DNA of 45,184 nucleotides from an uncultured Chloroflexota bacterium (GCA_902786265.1 CADACE010000038.1:1-45184); one strand, 5' to 3'; shown: positions 8,118-16,815, counted from the stretch's first letter. Program-made: numbers and translations. The notes: generated from the letters alone by a model not told the origin.

Positions 8118-8570
8118 CTATTCGACACAATATTCTGCCAGCGAATATTCCCCTGCTAATAAATCAAATTTTTCGACATAAGGCTTTCCATCGATATACA
8201 GCCACCTTTCGATAAAAGCCGGTTCCATGCAAAACAGGCGCTCGCTTTGCAGGTTTGTATATCTGTCATAGGATCCGGGAAAGCTTCTCTTATATATTTC
8301 ACAAAATACCGGATCCTCAGCGGGATGCCCGGTTTCCCGGCAGATGCCTTCGATCTGAATATTATCAATACACAGCGCCGCATGGGGGTTTTCTTTAAGC
8401 TGTGCGTATTTTCTGGACTTTGTATCCGTCTGAAAATACAAACGGCGGTCAGCAGCCACCGCGCTTATCATGCGCGAGGTCACAACATCATGCAGGGAGG
8501 TCGACAGAACCATCAGCCTGTGATCGCCAAACTCCTGCCAAAATTTCAAAACAGCTGTATCGAGATCCAT
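8118..8570 (-). CDS. pyridoxamine 5'-phosphate oxidase family protein
   Basis: This 150-residue protein fits the PNPOx-like flavin-binding split barrel. Visible marks are HRLMVLSTSLHDVVTSRMI, the strand pair DRRLYFQTDTKSRKYAQLKENPHAALCIDN and a C-terminal FERWLYIDGK-like stretch (here IERWLYIDGK). It differs clearly from the NimA-like protein two genes downstream, so the operon carries two distant members of one fold. FMN-dependent reduction of a small molecule is likely; the substrate cannot be read. It is the first gene of the leftward operon, with the inverted-repeat element at 8589 directly upstream. Confidence 0.8.
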   Translation of the reverse strand: MDLDTAVLKFWQEFGDHRLMVLSTSLHDVVTSRMISAVAADRRLYFQTDTKSRKYAQLKENPHAALCIDNIQIEGICRETGHPAEDPVFCEIYKRSFPGSYDRYTNLQSERLFCMEPAFIERWLYIDGKPYVEKFDLLAGEYSLAEYCVE

Positions 8571-8588
8571 AATCGAAACTCCTGATAT

Positions 8589-8726
8589 AAGAGCTCACTT
8601 TGCATACCGGAGGGTATGCTTCGCAAGGCGCGGGATCGAAAGCTCGTGTATTTGCGAAAGCCGCAGCCCGCGCCTATTTCCCGGGGGCCTGCGGCCCCCA
8701 TACCCCCGCTGTGTATTTGAGCTCTT
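8589..8726. repeat. MITE-like palindromic element, 138 bp
   Basis: The ends are perfect 9-base inverted repeats: AAGAGCTCA (8589-8597) and TGAGCTCTT (8718-8726). Inside are further inverted pairs: GCATACC/GGTATGC (8602-8619), GGCGCGGG/CCCGCGCC (8627-8674), TTCGCAA/TTGCGAA and GGGGGCC/GGCCCCC. It lies between divergent genes, so it cannot be a shared terminator. A small non-autonomous mobile element or a dispersed structured repeat is the best reading; no target-site duplication is obvious. Confidence 0.5.
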
Positions 8727-8863
8727 TTTCTGACTTACCCGTAAAATGCGGTGGTTACCTTTTATTCTACAGATCATCAACATTAATCATAATCCGTATT
8801 TTCGAAAACAACCGCACATTTTTGCTTTCTGTCCGTTATACAATAATGAAGAGGTGAAATCGG

Positions 8864-9310
8864 ATGTCCATGGATATCGAAGAAGAATACGATAAAATTT
8901 TCCGCTTCTGTTACTGGAAAGTACATGATAAAGAAATCGCGGAAGATCTGACACAGGAAACTTTTCTCCGCTTTCTGGACAGTAACTATGATGAGCAGGG
9001 AAAACGGATCCGCTATCTGTATACCATCGCAAGAAACCTGTGCATTGATGAGAGCCGGAAGCGCATTCTCACGGAAATCCCCGATGAGATCCCGGATACG
9101 GGACCCGAAAATGACTTGACAACACAGGTTTTCCTGAGGCAGGTGCTGCAGCAGCTTCCGGAAGAGGACCTTGAACTGATCATCATGCGTTACCTGAATA
9201 TGGAATCAACAGAAAATATCTGTGCGGTCCTGAAGATTTCACGCTTTTCGTTATACAGAAAATTGAGGAAAATCCAAAAGACACTGGACAGGTTGACAGG
9301 GACGGTGTAG
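8864..9310 (+). CDS. sigma-70 family (ECF-type) RNA polymerase sigma factor
   Basis: This 148-residue protein has the two-domain layout of small sigma factors. Region 2 reads IFRFCYWKVHDKEIAEDLTQETFLRFLD (residues about 11-40), with the YLYTIARNLCIDESRKR stretch that contacts the -10 element. Region 4 (about 95-143) has LPEEDLELIIMRYLNMESTENICAVLKISRFSLYRKLRKIQ, a helix-turn-helix. GAGGTG lies eight bases before the ATG. It heads a four-gene rightward operon with a membrane protein and an ABC exporter, which it probably controls. No anti-sigma factor of a known family is adjacent; the next gene, a membrane protein, might substitute. Confidence 0.88.
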   Translation: MSMDIEEEYDKIFRFCYWKVHDKEIAEDLTQETFLRFLDSNYDEQGKRIRYLYTIARNLCIDESRKRILTEIPDEIPDTGPENDLTTQVFLRQVLQQLPEEDLELIIMRYLNMESTENICAVLKISRFSLYRKLRKIQKTLDRLTGTV

Positions 9311-9337
9311 AAGGCTCCCGGAAAGGAATTTCGTCAG

Positions 9338-10051
9338 ATGAATAAAAATATACGGCACACAATTTCAGAGTTCACACCCTCACCGGATCCGGTCCGGAAG
9401 GATACATTCCTGAGAATGTACCGCCGAAGGACAGGTTCTCCAAAAACAGATATTCGGGAAATGCTCGGATCCCAATTTATTTGTATCAGCCCTGCTGTAT
9501 GGCTCATGTCACTCGCAGTGCTCCTCATCGCGATCTGGGGCTGCCTTAGGAACCGGAATGTTATTATCTGCGTTGCCGCACTGATGCCGTTCGTTTCCGG
9601 ATTTGCGGTATTTGAATCCTTCCGGTCACAAATGTACGCGATGGCAGAGCTGGAAGGGGTGACTTTATTCTCCCTGAGAGGAATATTTTTCGCGAAAATC
9701 GCCTGTATCGGTATTGTACATATCATTCTCATTCCGGGGCTTTCTCTCATGATCTCGCCTGTTTGTCAATATGATTTTCTCACAACGGGGATCATGATCA
9801 CTATTCCGTACCTCATCTCATCCATTCTGAGTATGAAAGCTGAAAAAAGCTCCTTTGGGCGTAAGGACCCGGCGGTATGTTTGGGAATATCCGCATTGAC
9901 ATCCGGGGCTGTACTGGCTGCAAGTGTGAAAAGCAGTTATTTTAAGGAAGACCTTACCGGGATGCGGAACATCCTGTTCATGATCCTGATCGTGCTGTTT
10001 CTGATTGAAATCAAAAAAACCTTTCAATGGGAGGTAAACCAATGGAATTAA
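9338..10051 (+). CDS. polytopic membrane protein in the sigma/ABC operon
   Basis: This 237-residue protein has about six hydrophobic segments (from about residue 50: SPAVWLMSLAVLLIAIWG; then VIICVAALMPFVSGFAVF, IACIGIVHIILIPGLSLMI and three more) after a basic cytoplasmic N-terminus. I cannot place it in a named family. Its position between the sigma factor and the ABC ATPase suggests either a second permease-like subunit or a membrane regulator of the sigma factor. It overlaps the next gene by 10 bases. The N-terminal 45 residues are hydrophilic and lack the zinc-finger anti-sigma signature HxxxCxxC. Confidence 0.75.
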   Translation: MNKNIRHTISEFTPSPDPVRKDTFLRMYRRRTGSPKTDIREMLGSQFICISPAVWLMSLAVLLIAIWGCLRNRNVIICVAALMPFVSGFAVFESFRSQMYAMAELEGVTLFSLRGIFFAKIACIGIVHIILIPGLSLMISPVCQYDFLTTGIMITIPYLISSILSMKAEKSSFGRKDPAVCLGISALTSGAVLAASVKSSYFKEDLTGMRNILFMILIVLFLIEIKKTFQWEVNQWN

Positions 10052-10746
10052 AAGCTGACCGGCTGACCAAACGCTACAAAAACATCATCGCTGCAGACAG
10101 GCTGACGTTCACGCTGCAAAAGGGTGTCACAGGACTCTTAGGCGCAAACGGCGCAGGCAAAACGACACTGATGCGGATGCTCTGCGGCATTCTCACACCG
10201 ACGGAGGGCACCGTGACCTATGATGGAATTCCGGTGACGGAAGAAAGCTACCGGAACATCTTAGGCTACCTGCCGCAGGATTTCGGATACTATCCCGATT
10301 TCACGGGAACGGATTTTCTGATGTATTTTTCCGCACTAAAAGGGCTGAGTAAACAGGCTGCGAAGGCGAGGACAGAAGAACTGCTGCGCATCGTCGGCTT
10401 GTCCGACGTATCAAAGAAAAGGATCAAATCTTATTCCGGCGGGATGAAACAGCGTCTCGGCATTGCGCAGGCACTGATTAACCGGCCGGAAGTGCTGATC
10501 ATGGATGAACCGACAGCAGGGCTGGATCCGCAGGAACGGGTAAGATTCCGGAATCTCATAGGAGAGCTTGGAAAGAACAGCATCGTTCTGCTGTCGACAC
10601 ACATCTTATCCGACATAGAGCACATCGCGGACCGGGTGATCATGATGAGATCCGGACAGATCATCTGGCAGGGCACCTGGGGAGACAGCAATGAAAGCCT
10701 GGAAAGCTTTTATCTGAAAGAATTTGGAGAGGAACAGCATGCATAA
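10042..10746 (+). CDS. ABC transporter ATP-binding protein
   Basis: This 234-residue ABC ATPase has Walker A GANGAGKTT (about residues 34-42), Q-loop LPQDFGYYPDF, the ABC signature YSGGMKQRLGIAQAL, Walker B VLIMDEPTAGLDP and the switch His in LLSTHILSD. It belongs to the drug/peptide-export or membrane-stress type paired with ABC-2 permeases. I start at MELKAD because GGGAGG lies seven bases before that ATG; the frame opens five codons earlier. It overlaps the preceding membrane gene by 10 bases and the permease gene by 8 bases, so translation is coupled. Together these form an exporter under the linked sigma factor. Confidence 0.95.
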   Translation: MELKADRLTKRYKNIIAADRLTFTLQKGVTGLLGANGAGKTTLMRMLCGILTPTEGTVTYDGIPVTEESYRNILGYLPQDFGYYPDFTGTDFLMYFSALKGLSKQAAKARTEELLRIVGLSDVSKKRIKSYSGGMKQRLGIAQALINRPEVLIMDEPTAGLDPQERVRFRNLIGELGKNSIVLLSTHILSDIEHIADRVIMMRSGQIIWQGTWGDSNESLESFYLKEFGEEQHA

Positions 10747-11890
10747 TTTCGGTACCCTGCTTGGATTCGAGCTGAAAAAACTGCTTATCAATAAAATTAC
10801 GATCCTCCTGCTGGTTCTGTTTGCGTTGTTTCTTTTCGGCCTAACCATGCTTGAATATACGGTGATCAGCCCGGAGGACAGGTTTGTTTCCGAAAGGGAG
10901 GCCGAACTGGAAGGGAAGGAACTTGACGATGATATGATGTCCAAAGTGACAGAAGAGGCAGCCCGATACGGCAGTCTTGCAGAGATCGACGGGAACAGCC
11001 TGTATTATCATGTTTCCCGCTATATCAACCGCGCATTTGGGACTTATCTGACGATTCCGGATCTCTCTGTTTCCGTTTCAACAGAGGACTTGAATGCCGA
11101 GAGCTTTTACCGGAACCGGGAAGCGATGCTGGATTATCTCTATGACTATTTTCAACTGGATGAACCGGAAAGAGAATACTGGAGAAGCAAAGAATCGGGA
11201 ATCGCTAAACCCTTCATCTGGTTTGCCAATTACGGTGTCTCTGCAATGAGAGCCAATTACGGAATGACAGCTGCGCTGGTCTCCATTACGATTGGTATAT
11301 GCCTCTCGGGAATATTTGCTTCTGAGTCAAGATACCGCACGGACGCGCTGATCATGTGTACAAAAGAGGGAGTGAAAAATCTCCCTGTTATAAAAATCCT
11401 GGCAGGAGAGATTTTTTCACTGATCGTAAGCACAATGCTGCTGGTTTCGGTCCAGCTGCCGCATATTCTGTTCAACGGCCTGCACGGGATCGAAACCGCC
11501 TGCCAGATCATCGTGCCTTTTTCATCTTATCCCTATACAACGGGGAAACTGCTGCTGATCTATACGGGGTTGTTTCTCCTTGCGGGTCTGCTGACCGGAG
11601 CCGCCGCGATTTTGCTGTCACGGGTACTGAATAACATGATCGCATCCGGAGGGGTGATCTGTTTGACCATACTGTTGGATCTGTTTTTGACGCTTCCGCC
11701 CAGGTTCAGGGTACTTTCACAGATCCGCTTCCTTACTCCTCTCCAGGTGCTGATCAATTCCTCTATGCTTGACCCGAGACTTGTCAGGATCGGCAGCACA
11801 TACCTGACCGCTTTTCAGATCTCTGCCATCCTGTATGCGGTGCTGATACTCGCTTTCAGCTTCGGGGCAATTGCTCTCGGGAGAAAATGA
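10739..11890 (+). CDS. ABC-2 type transporter permease
   Basis: This 383-residue protein has one N-terminal membrane helix (residues about 18-38), a large outside loop of about 140 residues (VISPEDRFVSEREAELEG to NYGVSAMRAN), then five or more helices to the C-terminus. This is the ABC-2 permease layout with a big first extracellular loop. It partners the ATPase encoded just before, with which it overlaps by 8 bases. GGAGAGG lies before the chosen ATG. The substrate is unknown; antimicrobial peptide detoxification or lipid/peptide export would be typical of such sigma-linked transporters. The operon ends at the strong hairpin at 11892-11926. Confidence 0.88.
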   Translation: MHNFGTLLGFELKKLLINKITILLLVLFALFLFGLTMLEYTVISPEDRFVSEREAELEGKELDDDMMSKVTEEAARYGSLAEIDGNSLYYHVSRYINRAFGTYLTIPDLSVSVSTEDLNAESFYRNREAMLDYLYDYFQLDEPEREYWRSKESGIAKPFIWFANYGVSAMRANYGMTAALVSITIGICLSGIFASESRYRTDALIMCTKEGVKNLPVIKILAGEIFSLIVSTMLLVSVQLPHILFNGLHGIETACQIIVPFSSYPYTTGKLLLIYTGLFLLAGLLTGAAAILLSRVLNNMIASGGVICLTILLDLFLTLPPRFRVLSQIRFLTPLQVLINSSMLDPRLVRIGSTYLTAFQISAILYAVLILAFSFGAIALGRK

Positions 11891-11891
11891 T

Positions 11892-11926
11892 AAAAGTGCA
11901 CAGGGATCTGTTCCCTGTGCACTTTT
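11892..11926. terminator. bidirectional intrinsic terminator
   Basis: AAAAGTGCACAGGG (11892-11905) and CCCTGTGCACTTTT (11913-11926) form a perfect 14-base stem with a 7-base loop, flanked by T-rich sequence on the right and, read leftward, by TTTT in the arm itself. It sits between the converging ABC permease and protease genes and probably serves both. Confidence 0.85.
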
Positions 11927-11939
11927 CTATTTTATTTTT

Positions 11940-14414
11940 TCACTGTTTTTCTGCCAGGACCACCCGGCGGTTGAGGTAGCTGCCCTCAGGGGATTCATCC
12001 TCACAGGTGATCAGCACCAGCGCGTTTTCCTTCACATCTCCGGCGATCCTGCTGAACCCGTCGGCAGGGATCTTCGCGCTTTTGTATACCTGCCAGGTCC
12101 GCATTACGCCTCTGCTGTCGGTGATCATAATGCTGTCTCCCGAACCAAGACTGCTCAGCAGTGCGAAAGGCCCGGCTTCCGTGGTGTTCAGATGGTTATG
12201 TCCGGTCAATATCGTGACCCCCTCACCCGGCAGGCTGCTGCCTTCCAGCATGCCGACTGAAGTGCCCAGCCATTCCACCGGATATTCACTTTCTGTGTAA
12301 AGTACACTCACGATTTCGGATACCACATCCAGCGTCGGAAGCTGCAGCGTCAGGCGAGTCGGCTGATACTGCACGCTCAGCGGTTTTTCAGAAAGATTTT
12401 GCGGGCGGACTGCAGAAAAACCGGTCTTCGGCATGACATGCAAATCAAAGATATCTATATGCGGATACGGCGGTTCCGGGTCCTGAGGTCCCGGTTTTTG
12501 AAATTTTGAAAAATCCAGGACCGGTTTTGTATATTCAAATACCGTCCCGGTGTCATCGACTGTACCGTCAATCGAAATCCGCCTGTTTGCTGTTTTTGAT
12601 GACATTCCCATAAGCATGGGTTTGTATTCCTCAAGTCCCAATCCTGGATAAGCCTCCATGAGCAGAGCCAGAGACCCACTGACAGCCGGTGCTGCCATAG
12701 ATGTTCCGGACAATTTCCCATAATGATCCGTAACCGGCTGTCCGGCATCGTTTACCAAAAAGGCAGAGCGGATATCAGTCCCGGGAGCGAGAATATCGAC
12801 GAGGGGACTGTGGTTGGAACTTGCAGTGATGTAAGGTTCATCCATGGCAGCAAGTGCTCCTACAGCCATGACGTTTGATAAACAGGCCGGCATAATCAAT
12901 GCTTTTTCATAATATTGGTTGCCGGATGAAGCTACGACGAGGATTTCCGCTTTGTTCAATTTTGTTAATGCGGAAAAATGATCTTCACAACCGGATTGAG
13001 TATCACAGGTTTCGTCAAATCTTCCGCCGCCTAAGCTTAAATTGAGAATTGAGACCGGTTTTCCTTCTTTTTTCAGTTTATCCTGTAATCCCAGCACCCA
13101 GTCATATGCCGATAACACATCCTCATTATTCATTGTTACCAAATACCCATCCGGATTTCCCACTGAAATATATTCCGGATCAATTATTTCCGACTGTACC
13201 TGTACCGCAACGATATTTGCTCCCGGAGCCATGCCGTCTTTTCCTGCTGCAATACCCGCTACATGAGATCCGTGATTGAAGCGCCAGGGCTTTACAGCAC
13301 CGCCCGGGAAAGCCGAATAAGACGTTCCGTGACCGGCAGCAGCACCGCCTTTACAGGCAGAAAAATCCTCTTTGAGATAGCATTTATAAATGTCACAATC
13401 CTTATCTTTTTCATCACACGGCTGACAGCCTTCCTTCAGTTTCCATCGGTAACTGTTGCTGAAACAGTTTTCGGCGACCACTCTGCCGGCAAATTGTTCA
13501 TGGCTGCTGTTCAGGCCCGAATCGATAATGGCAATCGTGATCCCTTTGCCTGTATAGCCGAAATTATGAATGACACTGACCGAAGTCAGCTCTTCCACCT
13601 TGCCCTCCAGTTTTGTCGTATAGTTGACCGCAGCTGTTTTCGGCTCCGAAGAAGAAGTACCTGTTTCCGGGAGAGGATCAAAAAAATAGACATCAGGTTC
13701 CTTGAATATCCGGATCAGGTCATCATTGCTTTTGACAAATTCCAGAATCTGAAAGATTGATCCGTGCAGACTGACCAGATGCAGATATCTCATCGGATAA
13801 GCCACGCTCATACCGTGTGCAAGTGCCCGCTCGCTTTCCGCGTCTTCTGTTCCGGGCTGCACCTCCGCTATGACCTCAATGTCCTGATTTTGCAGCTTTT
13901 GAAAAGCCTCCTCATTGATAACAGACATTTCCAGCAGATCCAGCCGGCGGTTGATTTGTGAGGCCTCGATCTTCGCCCGGTCCGCCTCCGACAGTGTGAG
14001 CAGGGATTTCCCTTCGACCATTCCGGAAAGGTCCTTTTCCTGCGTACCGTTTACCATGATCTCACAGACTGCCCAGGCTTCCCCGTCAAAGCTTTCCGCC
14101 ATGAGCCGTGCGGTTCCCGGCGTAAGGGCAGTCACGGTGTTGGTGAGCTGATTGAGCGCGGCGACCGTGTTGTCTGTATTGAACCAGGTCAGCCGTGTGA
14201 CCGGAGTGTCATCCGGTTCTAAGCTTACGGAAAAAGTATATTTTTCCCCGGGTTCAAGTGTCAGAGACGGGACGCCCAGGTCCACTTTTCTGACAGGCTG
14301 ATATGAAATCCCGGTGCCATTTTCAGGATCCAGCGCAAAAGCCGGAAATACAGCGGCAATAAAGCATAATGCTGCAAACAAAATTGTTACCGTACGCCTG
14401 ATATCGTTTTTCAT
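11940..14414 (-). CDS. secreted subtilase fused to a sortase-like domain
   Basis: This 824-residue protein is predicted to be exported: a signal peptide (MKNDIRRTVTILFAAL onward, ending near VFPAFA) covers residues 1-27. Residues about 40-125 look like a Big_2-type Ig-like domain. The S8 protease domain spans about 280-610, with Asp298 (IIDSG), His384 (NHGSHVAG) and Ser572 (GTSMAAP). A six-cysteine insertion sits between Asp and His (residues about 317-354). After a Pro-rich linker comes MPKTGF (from 661) and then a sortase-like fold: LTGHNH (His739/741), LITCED (Cys804) and LNRRVV (Arg816/817), the expected catalytic His, Cys and Arg. I start at MKND because GGGGAG lies eight bases before it. 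It is a single gene with the terminator at 11892 downstream. The subtilase assignment is firm; the sortase assignment rests on motifs. Confidence 0.88.
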   Translation of the reverse strand: MKNDIRRTVTILFAALCFIAAVFPAFALDPENGTGISYQPVRKVDLGVPSLTLEPGEKYTFSVSLEPDDTPVTRLTWFNTDNTVAALNQLTNTVTALTPGTARLMAESFDGEAWAVCEIMVNGTQEKDLSGMVEGKSLLTLSEADRAKIEASQINRRLDLLEMSVINEEAFQKLQNQDIEVIAEVQPGTEDAESERALAHGMSVAYPMRYLHLVSLHGSIFQILEFVKSNDDLIRIFKEPDVYFFDPLPETGTSSSEPKTAAVNYTTKLEGKVEELTSVSVIHNFGYTGKGITIAIIDSGLNSSHEQFAGRVVAENCFSNSYRWKLKEGCQPCDEKDKDCDIYKCYLKEDFSACKGGAAAGHGTSYSAFPGGAVKPWRFNHGSHVAGIAAGKDGMAPGANIVAVQVQSEIIDPEYISVGNPDGYLVTMNNEDVLSAYDWVLGLQDKLKKEGKPVSILNLSLGGGRFDETCDTQSGCEDHFSALTKLNKAEILVVASSGNQYYEKALIMPACLSNVMAVGALAAMDEPYITASSNHSPLVDILAPGTDIRSAFLVNDAGQPVTDHYGKLSGTSMAAPAVSGSLALLMEAYPGLGLEEYKPMLMGMSSKTANRRISIDGTVDDTGTVFEYTKPVLDFSKFQKPGPQDPEPPYPHIDIFDLHVMPKTGFSAVRPQNLSEKPLSVQYQPTRLTLQLPTLDVVSEIVSVLYTESEYPVEWLGTSVGMLEGSSLPGEGVTILTGHNHLNTTEAGPFALLSSLGSGDSIMITDSRGVMRTWQVYKSAKIPADGFSRIAGDVKENALVLITCEDESPEGSYLNRRVVLAEKQ

Positions 14415-14508
14415 TGACGAAACTCCCCACTCATATTTTTTATATTGGAACGTTACAATTTTCATTCCATTAATCAATAATGAATGTTTCTTTTTCGGAA
14501 GTTTCTAT

Positions 14509-14546
14509 AAAAAAAGAACAGGAAAACGCTGAGCGGTTCCCTGTTC
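14509..14546 (-). terminator. intrinsic terminator of the polysaccharide operon
   Basis: On the minus strand, GAACAGG pairs with CCTGTTC around an inner CGC/GCG stem, followed directly by seven Ts. It lies about 30 bases after the AlkD-like stop codon and closes the leftward operon that begins at 26514. Confidence 0.82.
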
Positions 14547-14574
14547 AATCGGAAGGCTGTAACTTTATCAGGTT

Positions 14575-15261
14575 TTATTTGCTTCTTAATTCTTTAAGAT
14601 AAGCTTTTTGTTCATCCGTGATGCGGTAACTTTCCACCGCCTTTTGGATCGTCTTGTTATGCGTCCATTTGTCCAGGCGGTGCTCCGTAAGATAAAACAG
14701 GACCGCCTCATACTGTTTCGCCAGCGCGGTCGCGAAGTACCAGGCCGTCATCATGTTGACGTAGTATTCATCCGAGCGGATCCGCGAGACCATTTCCGGG
14801 TATGCGGGATCAAAATCCTCGTCGAGGAAGTGCTCCATGAGCATTCCGATGGCAAAGCGGACCGTATAGGTTTCACCGGAGTCCAGCCATTCTTTGATGT
14901 GATCAAGCAGCTCCGGGCGATGCTTTTTGAAGACCTTCGGGGACATCTGGTCGCAGGTTGCCCAGTTATCCACATAAGGGAGAAAGCGGCAGACCTCCGT
15001 CATACAGCGTTCATAATCCTTCATCGCGGAAAGAATGAAGGCATGCAGCTGATTTTCATCGAAATACCGGTGCGGCAGGTCATTCAGAAATTCATGGATA
15101 TTTTCATTATTCACCAGCTGTTTGGCGTATTTCCTAAGTTCCGGCGTCCGCACGCCGATAAAGATCCCGGGATCCGCTGTGGGAATCAGTTTTGACTGAA
15201 ATTCGCCGTATTTCTCATCCCGCAGAGCAAACAACTCCTTCACGATTTCATCTTTCAGCAT
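14575..15261 (-). CDS. AlkD-like DNA alkylation repair protein
   Basis: This 228-residue all-helical protein matches the AlkD (HEAT-like repeat) family, DNA glycosylases that remove positively charged N3- or N7-alkylpurines. Visible marks are GVRTPELRKYAKQL (residues about 36-49), HRYFDENQLHAFIL, the family pattern VDNWATCDQMSPK (97-109), YTVRFAIGMLMEHFLDEDF and NMMTAWYFATALAKQYE. The Trp and Asp of NWATCD match positions used by AlkD to bind the lesion. It is the last gene before a clear terminator and only 34 bases after the membrane-protein gene, so it is probably cotranscribed with polysaccharide genes although its function is unrelated. Confidence 0.9.
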   Translation of the reverse strand: MLKDEIVKELFALRDEKYGEFQSKLIPTADPGIFIGVRTPELRKYAKQLVNNENIHEFLNDLPHRYFDENQLHAFILSAMKDYERCMTEVCRFLPYVDNWATCDQMSPKVFKKHRPELLDHIKEWLDSGETYTVRFAIGMLMEHFLDEDFDPAYPEMVSRIRSDEYYVNMMTAWYFATALAKQYEAVLFYLTEHRLDKWTHNKTIQKAVESYRITDEQKAYLKELRSK

Positions 15262-15295
15262 CCTACATTCTCCCGAAATTGATTTTTCCGGCTTT

Positions 15296-15955
15296 TTACC
15301 GTTCTTCCCCTGCCGCTTTGCGGAACATGCAGATCATCCAGATATACATCACTGTCTTTGGCAGCATCAGCATACCGATGATCGAAATTTTGCCTGACCA
15401 CAGTACGACCGGGACATAAAAGAGGAATGACAGAAGGACCGCAAGCCAGAGGAGATGAAAAGTCCGGTCTTGTCCGGCTGACCGGAACCAGAGCGCGATC
15501 GTAATGACACCGATCATCACAAACGGAATATTGCGGATCACGCCCCAGATCAGAGAAGGCGCAGCGGATGTCCAGCCGTTCTGCGGGAAAGCACACAATA
15601 TAACCCGCACGGCAGCCAGGATCCAAAAGACTGTCAGAAGATTTTTATTCCGGTCGTCGCGATACCGGTCCCTGCGGATATATTCAAGGAGCAGATAGAA
15701 GACCGTCATCGTGATTGAAGTGACCAGCTTTCCGATGCCCAATGCTGCGGTCCAGTTACCCGCGATCCAATAGTTAAGCATGCGGGGAACCAGGTGAAAG
15801 GCATCACCGGCGCCTAAAAGAAGCGCCGCCAGCCCCATCAGGTGCACGGATTTTCGGCTGCCGGCCTTCCTGATCAGCCATATTCCGCTGGAAATTGCGA
15901 AGATCAGATACAAAATATCAAAAACAGTTTCCGGAAGTGCCGGCATCAGTTTCAT
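15296..15955 (-). CDS. polytopic membrane protein, about seven helices
   Basis: This 219-residue protein is almost wholly hydrophobic, with about seven helices (DILYLIFAISSGIWLI, LMGLAALLLGAGDAFHLV, LVTSITMTVFYLLLEYI and others), and a short basic C-terminus. I do not recognise the family with certainty. The starting Met is chosen at MKLMPALPE because AGGAG lies seven bases upstream; the frame opens two codons earlier, too close to that site. It follows the GT2 gene by 56 bases. A role in glycan or lipid metabolism is suggested only by its place in the operon. Confidence 0.7.
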   Translation of the reverse strand: MKLMPALPETVFDILYLIFAISSGIWLIRKAGSRKSVHLMGLAALLLGAGDAFHLVPRMLNYWIAGNWTAALGIGKLVTSITMTVFYLLLEYIRRDRYRDDRNKNLLTVFWILAAVRVILCAFPQNGWTSAAPSLIWGVIRNIPFVMIGVITIALWFRSAGQDRTFHLLWLAVLLSFLFYVPVVLWSGKISIIGMLMLPKTVMYIWMICMFRKAAGEER

Positions 15956-16011
15956 AAACATACTCCTTATTTATTCATAACAGAATACAGCGGAAAAACA
16001 GGTCCGGGGTT

Positions 16012-16815
16012 TCATCTGCAGAGCGTGCGTCTTCTGCGCCAGCGGATGACGGGACCGAGAAGCTTGCGGAGGCAGTATTTGGCATAGATAACTGAAAATA
16101 CCGAGCCGCCGTTGCGTTTGTGGATGCGAAGCATATCCGGCCAGCAGCGGTCATCCTCCGCGATGGTCTTGGCGTCGGCATGAAGGCGGAAGGCTGCCCA
16201 GGGTTTGCTGCCGGGGAGATATTTGATCTCCGAGACCTCCGCCAACCGCAGCCAGAGGTCATAATCCATGGCGAAATAGATCGTATCGTCCAGCGGTCCG
16301 ACTTTTTTCCATAAATCTGCCCGCCAGAAGGACGCCTGCTGCGGAATATGGACATACCCCTGCGTGAGCTTTTTATGATCCGTCTGTTTGGCATTGAAAC
16401 GACCGATGACATTCCCGTTCGCGTCGATAAAGTCGCAGTCGCCGTAAACCAGACCGCAGTCCGGATGGGCTGTCAGGTATTCCACCGCTTCCCGTACCGC
16501 ATGAGGATAAAGAATGTCATCGGAATTCAGCCAGGCGAGGATCTCTCCATGCGCGCGGGCAAAACCTTTGTTGATGGCATCTGTCTGTCCTTTATCTTTT
16601 GCGGATTCCCAATACGCCAGCCGGTCAGCATAACGCTGAATGATTTCCGTACTGCCGTCTGTCGAACCACCGTCCATGATGATATATTCAATGTTGGGAT
16701 AATCCTGCTCTAATACAGAGCGGATCGTGGCTTCCAGGTAAGGAGCCTGGTTGAAAGAGGGCGTGACAATGGTTACCAAAGGATTTTTTTTCATTTCCGA
16801 TTTCTCACTCTTCAC
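16012..16815 (-). CDS. glycosyltransferase family 2
   Basis: This 267-residue protein has the GT-A fold of family GT2: the N-terminal VTIVTPSFNQAPYLEATIRSVL (residues about 14-35), the nucleotide-binding MDGGSTDGS, KGQTDAINKGFARA and the metal-binding LNSDD (DxD-type). It should transfer a sugar from a nucleotide sugar to a growing glycan at the inner membrane face. The C-terminal 30 residues are basic (VIRWRRRRTLCR), suitable for membrane-surface binding. The first codon is GTG, backed by AGGAG six bases upstream; an ATG seven codons later is possible. It overlaps the GT39 stop by 11 bases. Confidence 0.9.
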   Translation of the reverse strand: MKSEKSEMKKNPLVTIVTPSFNQAPYLEATIRSVLEQDYPNIEYIIMDGGSTDGSTEIIQRYADRLAYWESAKDKGQTDAINKGFARAHGEILAWLNSDDILYPHAVREAVEYLTAHPDCGLVYGDCDFIDANGNVIGRFNAKQTDHKKLTQGYVHIPQQASFWRADLWKKVGPLDDTIYFAMDYDLWLRLAEVSEIKYLPGSKPWAAFRLHADAKTIAEDDRCWPDMLRIHKRNGGSVFSVIYAKYCLRKLLGPVIRWRRRRTLCR

